Source: an uncultured Clostridia bacterium (GTDB lineage Bacteria > Bacillota > Clostridia > Oscillospirales > Ruminococcaceae). Taken from it: 64,000 bases of DNA. The notes below the pieces were generated by a model. That model was not told where the DNA came from, searched no databases, and saw only the letters and a program-made list of their open reading frames with translations. The translations under genes were made by a program, and so were the position numbers. Of this stretch, positions 23,498-32,385 are shown piece after piece (position 1 is the first letter of the stretch; every line of letters starts with the position of its first letter). Where the stretch lies: NCBI GenBank assembly GCA_944388075.1, contig CALXHI010000012.1:61373-125372 (forward strand). The letters are read 5' to 3'.

Positions 23498-25033
23498 ATG
23501 TTTGCTTCCGTCAACAGCTTCGGACTGTTCGGATTGAACGCATTTCCGGTGCAGGTGGAAATCTCACTGAATCGAGGTATGCCGCGATTTGATATTGTCG
23601 GTCTTGCCGGTACTGCCGTACAGGAGAGCCGGGAACGCATCAAATCGGCATTGCGCAGCTGCGGCATCGCCATCCCGAGTCAAACCTGCATCGTCAATCT
23701 CGCCCCTGCCGATCAGCATAAAAACGGCAGCATGAATGACCTGCCCATTCTCATAGCATTATTGATGGTTATGGGGCATGTACAGGTCTCTGCCTCTGCC
23801 GCCATGATCGGGGAGGTATCCCTAAACGGAGATGTGCGCCGTGTCAATGGCGTACTGCCGATGACGCTTCTCGCCAAGCAAAAGGGTCTGCAAACAATCT
23901 ATGTCCCCCTCGACAACGCCAAGGAGGCCGCCGTTGTGGAGGGCATTTGCGTGTACGGCGTTTCCCACATCTCCGACCTCATCCGCCATCTCAGCGGCGA
24001 AGACAACCTCAGACCCATTTCTCGCTGCGGCATGGAATCGGCAGCTCTGCCCAATGTACCGGATTTTGCCGATGTCCACGGACAAACTGCTGCAAAATAT
24101 GCGCTGGAATTGGCGGCTGCCGGCGGACACAATGCGCTGCTCATCGGTCCGCCCGGTTCGGGCAAGAGTATGCTTGCTAAGCGTATGCCCGGTATTCTGC
24201 CCGAAATGACCTTCGAGGAGGCCATCGAAACCACGCAAATCCATTCGGTTGCCGGTCTGCTCGATGCGGAGCATCCGCTCGTCGTCACACGACCGTTCCG
24301 TGCGCCTCATCACACGATCTCCTCCGCAGGACTCGCAGGCGGCGGCACAATTCCCCATCCGGGCGAAATTTCCCTGGCACACAATGGTCTGCTCTTCCTC
24401 GATGAGCTTGCCGAATTTGACCGCCGTACTCTCGAAATTCTCCGACAGCCGCTCGAAGATCGAGAGGTGACCATTTCCCGCTCTGCCGGTACGGTACGCT
24501 ATCCGTGTTCCATCATGCTGATTGCAGCGATGAACCCCTGTCCCTGCGGCTATCTGGGGCATCCGAACCGTCCGTGTACCTGCGCACCCAAAGCAGCTGC
24601 CAATTACCTCAACCGTATTTCCGGACCCTTGCTCGACCGCTTCGACCTTCATATCGAAGCTGCACCGGTCACGTTCCAAGAACTGACCGATACGCAGAAG
24701 GAAGAGCCGAGTGCTGAAATCCGTAAACGAGTGTTGGCTGCCCGTGCCATCCAGCAAGAACGCTTTCGAGGTACGTCTATCACCTGCAACGCACGGATTA
24801 CGCCAGACAAGCTTTCCACATTCTGCCCGGTCACCGATCGAGCAAAAAAACGCCTGAAAGCTGTCTTTGAAAATTTGGGATTGTCCGCACGTGCCTATGA
24901 CCGTCTGCTGAAGGTCGCACGCACTTCCGCCGATTTACACCATTCCGAGGTCATCGACGAATCGCATATCGCAGAAGCCGTGCAGTACCGCACACTCGAT
25001 CGGAAATATTGGCAAGTGTCCGGCAAACAATAA
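23498..25033 (+). CDS. yifB: YifB/ComM-family Mg chelatase-like AAA+ ATPase
   Basis: 511 residues. An N-terminal Lon/S5-like domain (GLAGTAVQESRERIKSALR, NLAPADQHKNGS) precedes a magnesium-chelatase AAA+ module with Walker A GPPGSGKSMLAKRMPG, Walker B LLFLDELAEFDRRTLEILRQ, sensor-like MNPCPCGYLGH and a C-terminal helical domain (GLSARAYDRLLKVARTSADL). In Gammaproteobacteria ComM is a helicase promoting branch migration in natural transformation; the Bacillota role is less certain. The ATG follows AAAGGAG. It lies 30 bases after the membrane-protein trio. Confidence 0.93.
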   Translation: MFASVNSFGLFGLNAFPVQVEISLNRGMPRFDIVGLAGTAVQESRERIKSALRSCGIAIPSQTCIVNLAPADQHKNGSMNDLPILIALLMVMGHVQVSASAAMIGEVSLNGDVRRVNGVLPMTLLAKQKGLQTIYVPLDNAKEAAVVEGICVYGVSHISDLIRHLSGEDNLRPISRCGMESAALPNVPDFADVHGQTAAKYALELAAAGGHNALLIGPPGSGKSMLAKRMPGILPEMTFEEAIETTQIHSVAGLLDAEHPLVVTRPFRAPHHTISSAGLAGGGTIPHPGEISLAHNGLLFLDELAEFDRRTLEILRQPLEDREVTISRSAGTVRYPCSIMLIAAMNPCPCGYLGHPNRPCTCAPKAAANYLNRISGPLLDRFDLHIEAAPVTFQELTDTQKEEPSAEIRKRVLAARAIQQERFRGTSITCNARITPDKLSTFCPVTDRAKKRLKAVFENLGLSARAYDRLLKVARTSADLHHSEVIDESHIAEAVQYRTLDRKYWQVSGKQ

Positions 25034-25098
25034 AAGTGACCCGCTTCGGCGGTGAACGCATTTCATTTCAATTTGTGTAGAATTAGGAGTATTTGAGT

Positions 25099-25782
25099 AT
25101 GAACATTCGCAAGACCCTTTTCCCCGTCCTTTGCACCGCTTTGGTATCCCTCACGCTGACAACCGGCTGCTACAAGGGAGACGGTACCGAAACTCGTCCC
25201 ACCGGCTCGAATCAGAATAACCCGAGCGTCAATATCCTACCGCCCGATGTCAAAGAAGGCACACCCATTTCCGACCTGTCCCCCGATGTCAAGGCAAAAA
25301 CCGATGCCCCCTTCCCGTTCTCGGCGGACGATGCGGAAAAACCCGATCAGGACATCCTCCTGGTACTGCTTTACGAGGAATTTGGCAATTCCTATAAGCA
25401 GACGGTCAACTATTACGATGTTGACGGTTATGTCTATCGCTTCCGCAGTGCGCTCAACCTCAAAAACGACGATTGGGTCGAGCTGCTCGAACAGCATCGG
25501 GATCAGCATGATCCCGTTGGCATGATGGGTGATGTCGAGCGTGACACACTGCGCTATCTCGCCAACCATGCCGAAGATTACGAGGATGCCACGCTCAAGC
25601 AACAGACCAGAGACGGCGACTTACCCGGATGCAGCACACTCTATGTCATCTCAGAGGACAACGAGCCGATTGAGATCGCCAGCTATGCCAATACCTGCAC
25701 CTATCGCAACCACGAGGACATCATTGCCTTCGCCAACTGGTTCCGCTACTTCTACCATGGCGATGTGGTATTCGGCAGTTAA
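25099..25782 (+). CDS. Secreted lipoprotein of unknown function
   Basis: 227 residues. Signal peptide with a lipobox LTTGC (Cys about residue 26), so lipidation and attachment to the outer face of the membrane are expected. Beyond a Pro/Asp-rich linker the body is acidic (YEEFGNSYKQTVNYYDVDGY) with many aromatic residues; no domain recognised. ATG at 25099 is preferred over the in-frame TTG at 25093 because AGGAG is spaced 9 bases from it. It ends 14 bases before the RodA-like gene. Confidence 0.7.
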   Translation: MNIRKTLFPVLCTALVSLTLTTGCYKGDGTETRPTGSNQNNPSVNILPPDVKEGTPISDLSPDVKAKTDAPFPFSADDAEKPDQDILLVLLYEEFGNSYKQTVNYYDVDGYVYRFRSALNLKNDDWVELLEQHRDQHDPVGMMGDVERDTLRYLANHAEDYEDATLKQQTRDGDLPGCSTLYVISEDNEPIEIASYANTCTYRNHEDIIAFANWFRYFYHGDVVFGS

Positions 25783-25796
25783 GTGAGGAATTCGCC

Positions 25797-26942
25797 GTGC
25801 GTATGCTCTGGAACCGTTGGTGTGACTTTTTCCGGCGACTGGATCGTCCCTTACTGCTTGTGGTCACGCTCTGTTCGATTGTCAGCGTAATACTGCTGCG
25901 TCAAATGCATGGAATGCAGGTCACCGATGAGGTCGATTCCAACGACTGGTTTGTGCAGCTTTGCTCGATGGGTTTGGGTCTGAGCGGATGCCTTGTCATC
26001 TCTGCGCTGGATTACCATAAGCTGGCACGCTTTTGGTTTCTCTACACGCCGATTGCTTTGGGACTGGTTGCCTTGACCTTCACAAGCCTCGGCTACGGAC
26101 GAGCCGGTGCCGATGATGTGGCATGGATCGACTTGGGCTTTATCCGGATTCAGCCTGCGGAAATTCTAAAGCTGGTATTCCTGCTCACCTTTTCGCTGCA
26201 TATTTTCAAATGCGAAAAGGTACTCAACAAGCCGCCGCAGCTGCTCCTATTGCTGCTTCATGCCGCCATTCCGATCGGCATCGTCGCCATCCAAGGTGAC
26301 TACGGTACGGCAATTGTCTTTGCCATGATGACCGTATTCATGCTGTTTGGTGCAGGATTGTCCTTCTGGTATCTGTTGGGGGCCTTGGCACTGGCACCGC
26401 TGGCAATTTGGTTCATCTGGACCTATGTATTCAGCGATGTGCATCGCAATCGCATTCTCGTGCTGTTCCATCCGGGCACCGATCCGCTCGGTGTAGAATA
26501 TCAGCAAGATCTCGGTCTGAAAGCCATCCGTGCCGGAGAATTGCTCGGACGTGGTCTGGATGCCGATGTCTATGTCAAGGTGCCGGAAATGCACAATGAC
26601 TTCATTTTTGCTTATATCGCAGAGGTCGGCGGCTTTGTCGGTGCGGCGATTGCCATTGTGCTGATGGCATTCATCTGTCTGCGCATCCTCGCCAACAGCC
26701 ATCTTGCCAAAGACACCATGGGCAAAACCATCTGTTTGGGCGTGTTTGCCCTGCTGCTGACACACTATGTCATGAACATCGGCATGGTACTCAAGGTCAT
26801 GCCGGTCATCGGTATTCCATTGCCGTTTTTCAGTGCCGGCGGTACGGCAATGGTGTCGATGTATTTCTGTATTGGGCTGGTTATCAGTGCCTATGCCCAC
26901 AACAAAAAACGTTACCGTGTCTTCTATGATCCGGAACCCTAA
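25797..26942 (+). CDS. RodA/FtsW/SpoVE-family peptidoglycan glycosyltransferase
   Basis: 381 residues, about ten membrane helices, SEDS family: polymerises lipid II into glycan strands with a partner penicillin-binding protein. Family blocks include WIDLGFIRIQPAEILKLVF, IQGDYGTAIVFAM, GRGLDADVYVKVPEMHNDFI (usual form VPExHTDFIF), FAYIAEVGGFVGA and the C-terminal GIPLPFFSAGGTAMVSMY. Closer to RodA/SpoVE by loop pattern, but assignment within the family is not secure. GTG at 25797 is chosen because GAGG is 8 bases upstream; an ATG two codons on is the alternative. No PBP gene is adjacent. Confidence 0.88.
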   Translation: MRMLWNRWCDFFRRLDRPLLLVVTLCSIVSVILLRQMHGMQVTDEVDSNDWFVQLCSMGLGLSGCLVISALDYHKLARFWFLYTPIALGLVALTFTSLGYGRAGADDVAWIDLGFIRIQPAEILKLVFLLTFSLHIFKCEKVLNKPPQLLLLLLHAAIPIGIVAIQGDYGTAIVFAMMTVFMLFGAGLSFWYLLGALALAPLAIWFIWTYVFSDVHRNRILVLFHPGTDPLGVEYQQDLGLKAIRAGELLGRGLDADVYVKVPEMHNDFIFAYIAEVGGFVGAAIAIVLMAFICLRILANSHLAKDTMGKTICLGVFALLLTHYVMNIGMVLKVMPVIGIPLPFFSAGGTAMVSMYFCIGLVISAYAHNKKRYRVFYDPEP

Positions 26943-26954
26943 GGAGGAACCGCC

Positions 26955-27689
26955 ATGCTTGCGGAATCCACAGCCCGTACTCGGCTGCTGCTCGGAGATG
27001 CCGCCGTACAAGCCATTGAATCGGCACATATCTGCACCATCGGACTGGGCGGTGTTGGCTCATACGCCGCCGAAGCCCTCGCAAGAGCCGGTGTCGGCGC
27101 ACTCACCCTGATGGATGGCGATACCGTAGCACAGAGCAATTGCAATCGGCAGCTCTGTGCGCTGACCTCCACCATCGGACAGCCCAAAGCCGAAGTCCTA
27201 GCCCGCCGCATTGCCGATATCAATCCCCAATGCCGCATCACAGCCCTGCCGCAGCGATATACCGGAACAGAATTGGATTTATCGCAATTCACATATATCT
27301 GCGATGCAATTGATTCCGTATCGGACAAGTGCAATCTCATCGAACAGGCAGTGCTTGCCGGCGTCCCGATTTTGTCCTGCATGGGAGCAGGTAATAAGCT
27401 TGACCCGATGCAGTTTCGGGTCACGGATTTGGAGAAAACCGCAGGCTGTCCGCTTGCCAAAACCATGCGCCTTGCCATGCGGAAACGAGGCATTCGGAAG
27501 GTCAAGGTGGTATTCTCCCCCGAACCGCCCACTCGTCCCATCGAGCCGCCCACAGACGGTACACGGCCGCCGATTGGCAGTGTGCCATGGGTACCTGGCG
27601 CAGCAGGCTTGTTGATGGCAGGCACGATTTTGCAGGAGATTGCAGCCCAATCCCTGCAACCGCCCATTCGCATACAAATTGAAAAATAA
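26955..27689 (+). CDS. tcdA: tRNA threonylcarbamoyladenosine dehydratase (ThiF/E1-like)
   Basis: 244 residues of the E1/ThiF superfamily. Nucleotide-binding GLGGVGSYAAEALARAGVG (residues ~35-53), NRQLCAL, the switch region CDAIDSVSDKCNLIE and the TcdA-type GNKLDPMQFRVTDLEKTAGCPLAK (quoted in part: KLDPMQFRVTDLEKTAGCPL) all fit. TcdA cyclises t6A37 in tRNAs reading ANN codons. AAGGAGG precedes the ATG, 12 bases after the rodA-like stop. Confidence 0.9.
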   Translation: MLAESTARTRLLLGDAAVQAIESAHICTIGLGGVGSYAAEALARAGVGALTLMDGDTVAQSNCNRQLCALTSTIGQPKAEVLARRIADINPQCRITALPQRYTGTELDLSQFTYICDAIDSVSDKCNLIEQAVLAGVPILSCMGAGNKLDPMQFRVTDLEKTAGCPLAKTMRLAMRKRGIRKVKVVFSPEPPTRPIEPPTDGTRPPIGSVPWVPGAAGLLMAGTILQEIAAQSLQPPIRIQIEK

Positions 27690-27702
27690 AGGAGCTTACT
27701 CT

Positions 27703-28188
27703 ATGGATGCCTCATCTATGATTCCGATCGGTCTGGATAAACATATTCTGTTCTGTGTATTTGCTTGTACCATCTATATTCTGCAATTTATCCGCAACAA
27801 GCGTTGGTATCAGCTCATCATGACCGCAGCGATCGCCTTTTCGCTGACGCTTCACCTCTCCGACAGCCACAGCTGGTTTACCGTTGTCGGCATTGTTGAA
27901 GCGGTGCTGCTGCTGGCGGCTTTGGTCATCTCCTTTGTCCAGCCCAAGCTTGCAAAAAATGCAGCATCTGCTGTCGCAGCGGATATGACTGTCGCAGCGA
28001 AAGTACCGACAGAGCTTACCGCACCTGCTGCGGAATCGACCGAACCGGTCATGGCAGAAGCCGCACAGCCGGAGGAAACTGCTGTACCGAATACCGCCGA
28101 ATCAACCGATGCAACGGCTGAACTGACGGATGCACCCGAATCGTCTGATACACCAACCGAATCCGAACCAAAGGAGGAATCGGAATGA
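27703..28188 (+). CDS. Small membrane protein with Ala/Glu-rich tail
   Basis: 161 residues, not recognised. Three hydrophobic helices lie in the first ~85 residues (HILFCVFACTIYILQFI, IMTAAIAFSLTLHLS, IVEAVLLLAALVISFV), then a low-complexity Ala/Thr/Glu tail that is strongly acidic at the end. AAAGGAG precedes the ATG. The stop overlaps the next gene by 4 bases. Layout resembles the membrane trio at 20.8-23.5 kb, but the G-Y-P-x-F motif is absent. Confidence 0.65.
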   Translation: MDASSMIPIGLDKHILFCVFACTIYILQFIRNKRWYQLIMTAAIAFSLTLHLSDSHSWFTVVGIVEAVLLLAALVISFVQPKLAKNAASAVAADMTVAAKVPTELTAPAAESTEPVMAEAAQPEETAVPNTAESTDATAELTDAPESSDTPTESEPKEESE

Positions 28189-29159
28189 ATCGCTTTCAGC
28201 ATTTGGTGATTTTGGATTTTGACACCATGTGCGCACAGCCGGGCGAACTCTCCCCCGACTGCTTTCACCGCTTTGCAGAGCAAATGGAGGTTTATGGCGC
28301 AACCACCGCTTCCGAAACTATCGCCCGCATCGGCAATGCCGATGCCGTACTTTGCAACAAGGTTCTGATAACACGGGAGGTCATGGAGCAATGCCCGAAT
28401 CTGCGTTATATCGGATTGTTTGCGACCGGATACAACAATGTGGATATTGACGCTGCCGCCGAACACGGCATCACGGTCTGCAATGCTGGCAGCTACTCAA
28501 CCGATTCTGTAGCACAGCTGGTATTCGCCTATCTGCTCGAGCATTATGCCGGTCTGACCCGCTATCACAATGCCGTGCAGGAGTGTGAATGGCTGACCTC
28601 GCCGACCTTCTCCTATTTCCCCTATCCGGTGCAGGAGATGGCTGGCAAAACACTCGGCATCATCGGCTATGGCAGCATCGGTCAGGCGGTTGCCCGTATC
28701 GCCGATGCCTTTGGAATGCAAGTGATGATTGCCACCCGTACCACCCCGAAAGACTGCCCCTACCCAATTGCATCGGTCGATACCGTCTTTGCCAAAGCCG
28801 ATGCCATTACGATTCACTGCCCGCTGACGCCGCAAACCAAAGAACTGGTCAATCGGGAACGGCTTGCGCTGATGCAGCCTCATGCGATTCTGATCAATAC
28901 ATCTCGCGGTCCTGTGGTACAGGAGCAAGATTTGGCAGATGCGCTGAATCAAGGGGTGCTGACCGCAGCCTATCTCGATGTGCTCGCCGTTGAACCGATG
29001 CAAGAAAGCACACCGCTGCGGCACGCAAAGAATTGCGTCATCACGCCCCATATCGGCTGGGCTACCGTAGAAGCCCGTCAACGCCTCATGCAGCGGACCG
29101 CCGACAATCTCGAACAGTATCTCAACGGCACACCGCAGTATGTGGTAACTCCAAAATAA
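28185..29159 (+). CDS. D-2-hydroxyacid dehydrogenase
   Basis: 324 residues, NAD(P)-dependent D-isomer-specific 2-hydroxyacid dehydrogenase, as in glycerate or 2-oxoacid reduction. Rossmann motif GIIGYGSIGQAVARIADAFG; catalytic Arg in NTSRGPVV, Glu in LDVLAVEPM, His in ITPHIGWAT. The N-terminal substrate domain shows LRYIGLFATGYNNVDIDAA. Substrate cannot be fixed from sequence; the pattern resembles hydroxypyruvate/glycerate reductases. ATGA overlap with the gene before it. Confidence 0.9.
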   Translation: MNRFQHLVILDFDTMCAQPGELSPDCFHRFAEQMEVYGATTASETIARIGNADAVLCNKVLITREVMEQCPNLRYIGLFATGYNNVDIDAAAEHGITVCNAGSYSTDSVAQLVFAYLLEHYAGLTRYHNAVQECEWLTSPTFSYFPYPVQEMAGKTLGIIGYGSIGQAVARIADAFGMQVMIATRTTPKDCPYPIASVDTVFAKADAITIHCPLTPQTKELVNRERLALMQPHAILINTSRGPVVQEQDLADALNQGVLTAAYLDVLAVEPMQESTPLRHAKNCVITPHIGWATVEARQRLMQRTADNLEQYLNGTPQYVVTPK

Positions 29160-29204
29160 TGCAGCAGGCATCTGTCAGGCTGTATAAAGTGAGGATTTAC
29201 ATTT

Positions 29205-30002
29205 ATGGCATATTCACCCGAAAAACAACGTGTGGTCATCAAGCTCGGCACATCTACGCTGACCCATCCGACCGGCCGCATGAATTTACAGCATTTCCAC
29301 AATCTCGTGCGGAATTTCGCCGATTTGTTCAATGCCGGCATTGAGCTGATTCTGGTATCGTCCGGAGCAGTCAGCCTCGGCATGAGCAAGCTCGGATTGC
29401 AGGAACGCCCCATTGCTACCCCCGCCAAGCAGGCATGTGCTGCGGTCGGACAATGCGAATTGATGTATCTGTATGATCGTCAATTTGCAAACTATAATGT
29501 CACCGTTGCACAAGTGCTGCTCACCAAGGCAGTCCTCAACGAGAGCAGTGAAAATGCCGGCAACTGCATGGAAGAACTGATTCGGCGCGGGGTTGTCCCG
29601 ATCGTCAACGAAAACGATACTGTTGCCATTGACGAATTGCAGCTCGAAATCGGCGAAAATGATTCGCTGGCTGCCATTGTGGCAGGTCTGGTGCATGCCG
29701 ATTTGCTCGTATTGCTGAGCGATATTGACGGTCTGTACGATGCCGATCCCCATCGGGATTCCGCTGCCAAGCTGATTCCGATTGTCGAACGCATTGATGA
29801 TTCTATTGAGGCACTCGCCGGTGGTGCCGGTACGCCCAATGCCAAGGGCGGTATGGTCACCAAAATTGCCGCCGCAAAAATCGCAACCGCACAGGGCATT
29901 GATATGGTCATTTTGAACGGACAGCGTCCCGACAATATCTATGACCTGCTGATGAAGGGCAAGCCGGTCGGCACCCGTTTTCTGGCACAGCCCAAAGCAT
30001 AA
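29205..30002 (+). CDS. proB: Glutamate 5-kinase (without PUA domain)
   Basis: First step of proline synthesis: ATP-dependent phosphorylation of glutamate. 265 residues, i.e. the kinase domain only; the C-terminal PUA domain of the E. coli type is absent, as in many Gram-positives. Signatures: KLGTSTLTHPTGRMN, LVSSGAVSLGMSKLG, VPIVNENDTVAIDE, LLSDIDGLYDADPH and GTPNAKGGMVTKIAAAKIAT. Followed 22 bases later by proA; proC is not in the window. Confidence 0.96.
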   Translation: MAYSPEKQRVVIKLGTSTLTHPTGRMNLQHFHNLVRNFADLFNAGIELILVSSGAVSLGMSKLGLQERPIATPAKQACAAVGQCELMYLYDRQFANYNVTVAQVLLTKAVLNESSENAGNCMEELIRRGVVPIVNENDTVAIDELQLEIGENDSLAAIVAGLVHADLLVLLSDIDGLYDADPHRDSAAKLIPIVERIDDSIEALAGGAGTPNAKGGMVTKIAAAKIATAQGIDMVILNGQRPDNIYDLLMKGKPVGTRFLAQPKA

Positions 30003-30024
30003 CAAGATAAAGGAGTGTATCCCC

Positions 30025-31290
30025 ATGGAACAGAATACCGCATTCGCTCATGTCACCGAACTGGGCAAAAACGCAAAAGCCGTAGCCGTGAAATTGGCAT
30101 CGGCATCGCCGAAGCAGAAAAATGATGCCCTCGCCGCCATCGCCGATGCGCTGATTGCCCGCACCGAGGAAATCATGACCGCCAACCGGGTTGACCTTGA
30201 CCATGCCGTTGAAAACAATATGTCCCGTGCGATGCAGGATCGCCTGCTGCTCAATGCCGACCGCATTCAAGGCATTGCCGCAGGTGTCCGCAAGCTGATC
30301 GCACTTGATGAGGTGGTCGGCAAGGTCGATGAGGGCTATGTCCGTCCGAACGGCCTGCAAATCCGCAAGACCCGTGTTCCGCTCGGTGTCATCGGCATCA
30401 TCTTCGAAAGCCGCCCGAATGTCACCGTCGATGCCGCAACCCTCTGCCTGAAAGCAGGCAACTGCGTCATTCTGCGCGGCGGCAAAGAAGCATTCTCCTC
30501 AAATGTCTGCCTGACCACTATCATGCGGGATGCCATTGCATCGGTCGGTCTGCCGAAGGATGCCGTACAGCTCGTGCAGGATCCGTCCAGAGAATCCTCG
30601 CAGGCATTGATGAAACTCTCAGACTACCTCGATGTCCTGATTCCCCGTGGCGGTGCCGGTCTGATTCGTGCGGTTGCTGAGAATGCCTCCGTGCCGGTCA
30701 TCCGTACCGGTACCGGTAACTGCCATGTCTTTGTCGATGCCTCTGCTGATCTCGAAATGGCGGTCAACATTGTCGACAACGGCAAAACCCAGCGTCCGTC
30801 TGTCTGCAATGCAGTCGAAACCGTGCTGATTCATCGAGATATCGCAGCCGATTTCCTGCCGATGATGAAAGTAAAACTAGATGAGCATAAGGTTCAGCTG
30901 CACGGCTGTGCCGATACCCGTGAAATTCTCGGCAATTGCGTCCTCAAAGCGGTCGAGTCCGACTATGCCGAGGAATATCTCGACTATCAGCTTGCCGTTC
31001 GCATTGTCGATTCGCTTGACGAAGCTCTCGACCATATTGCCAAGTACGGCACCAATCACAGCGAATGTATCGTCACCCGTTCCCTTGAGAACGCACGCCG
31101 TTTCCAGCAGGAGGTCGATGCCGCAGCCGTCTATGTCAATGCGTCCACACGATTCACCGATGGCGGCGAATTTGGATTCGGTGCGGAAATCGGCATCTCA
31201 ACCCAGAAACTCCATGCCCGCGGCCCGATGGGTCTGATGGAATTGACGACTGTCAAATACCTGATTGACGGCGACGGTCAGATTCGCTGA
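30025..31290 (+). CDS. proA: Gamma-glutamyl phosphate reductase
   Basis: 421 residues; reduces glutamyl 5-phosphate with NADPH to the semialdehyde. Signatures: GVIGIIFESRPNVTVDAATL, CLKAGNCVILRGGKEA, catalytic Cys region GTGNCHVFVDASAD, NGKTQRPSVCNAVETVLIH, and the C-terminal DAAAVYVNASTRFTDGGEF. AAAGGAG precedes the ATG. Forms an operon with proB. Confidence 0.97.
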   Translation: MEQNTAFAHVTELGKNAKAVAVKLASASPKQKNDALAAIADALIARTEEIMTANRVDLDHAVENNMSRAMQDRLLLNADRIQGIAAGVRKLIALDEVVGKVDEGYVRPNGLQIRKTRVPLGVIGIIFESRPNVTVDAATLCLKAGNCVILRGGKEAFSSNVCLTTIMRDAIASVGLPKDAVQLVQDPSRESSQALMKLSDYLDVLIPRGGAGLIRAVAENASVPVIRTGTGNCHVFVDASADLEMAVNIVDNGKTQRPSVCNAVETVLIHRDIAADFLPMMKVKLDEHKVQLHGCADTREILGNCVLKAVESDYAEEYLDYQLAVRIVDSLDEALDHIAKYGTNHSECIVTRSLENARRFQQEVDAAAVYVNASTRFTDGGEFGFGAEIGISTQKLHARGPMGLMELTTVKYLIDGDGQIR

Positions 31291-31337
31291 TCGCCCTTAC
31301 AGATAGAAATAACGGAACAAAAGCATAGGGGAATACC

Positions 31338-32174
31338 ATGGACGAAAAAGAACTTTCTGCCTTTTTGGATTCGCTGATGCAGCCGAAATCCGAGCCGGCT
31401 GCATCGCCCAAAGAGGCTGTATCGGAATCGACTGCACCGCCGGAATCGCTACCGAATCCCACTCCCGATTCAATACCCGAGCCATTGCCGGACTTCATAT
31501 CCGATTCTCTGCCCGAACCATTGGGCGAACTCGCTGCACCCGTTTCCAAACGGGAATTTGTGCTTGGCATTCTGGTATTGCTGCTCGCAGTGGTTGGTAT
31601 CATCAGCTTAATCATGGCAGGCATTCGCATGGGGCACCGTGCAAAAGCAAAAAGCAGTGAAGATGCTGCCCTGCTCGATTGCATCCGCCCGTTGGTCATC
31701 ATGGATATGCCGGAATTTTCGCCGGATGCACCGCTGACCGATGACCAAATGCTCTCTGCGGCAATCTGGACCATGATTGTCGAAAATACATTGCCGACGG
31801 AAACCGAACAGCTTGGTATGTGCCGAGTTAGTACGACGGAATTGCTCCGCATTGCCAATGAACGCTTTGCGGCAGACTGTGCGCCGGAAACCTACCGCAC
31901 GATGGGTTCAACCGACGATCTGAGGTTCTATTATGATGCGGAAACCGCAAGCTATTTTGTTCCGGCTGACCCGAAGGTGTTCACTTATACACCCCAGCTG
32001 CGCCAAAAATCCTATCACGAGGACGGCAGCATTTTGCAATTGACGGTGGACTATCTGGAGGAATACCCCAGCTGGAAACAGGGAGATCCACAGGTACAGA
32101 AAACCATGGTCTTTTCCCTGCAAAATACAAGCGGAAACTGGGAAATTCTATCGCTCACACAGCAGACCGAATGA
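31338..32174 (+). CDS. Single-pass membrane protein of unknown function
   Basis: 278 residues. The first ~60 residues are Pro/Glu/Ser-rich with repeated PxPDSxPEPLPDF-like units and look disordered; one membrane helix follows (FVLGILVLLLAVVGIISLI, about 74-92), then a ~180-residue outer domain (TELLRIANERFAADC, LTVDYLEEYPSWKQGD) of unknown fold. Orientation is likely N-in, C-out (inference). AGGGGA lies before the ATG, 47 bases after proA. Confidence 0.7.
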   Translation: MDEKELSAFLDSLMQPKSEPAASPKEAVSESTAPPESLPNPTPDSIPEPLPDFISDSLPEPLGELAAPVSKREFVLGILVLLLAVVGIISLIMAGIRMGHRAKAKSSEDAALLDCIRPLVIMDMPEFSPDAPLTDDQMLSAAIWTMIVENTLPTETEQLGMCRVSTTELLRIANERFAADCAPETYRTMGSTDDLRFYYDAETASYFVPADPKVFTYTPQLRQKSYHEDGSILQLTVDYLEEYPSWKQGDPQVQKTMVFSLQNTSGNWEILSLTQQTE

Positions 32175-32346
32175 TCAATTTTCCAAACCAAAATTTATGA
32201 ACAGATTCAAAAACACTTACACAATCGAAAGTAAGTGCTTTATCTTTGTGCAAATTGCAAATCGATTATTGATTATTTCAGAAGTTTTTCGTATAAAAAT
32301 GCGGTTCTGTTCATAAAATGGTAACAATATCCATTGGCGATTGTGC

Positions 32347-32352
32347 TATAAT
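32347..32352 (+). promoter_or_regulatory. -10 box before the dockerin repeat protein
   Basis: TATAAT preceded by TGC in a 211-base AT-rich gap, 34 bases before the ATG. No good -35 box at 17 bases; the extended -10 may compensate. Rest of the gap: nothing else recognised. Confidence 0.5.
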
Positions 32353-32385
32353 TTAAATACATATATTGAAAAGGAGGTCTTCCCC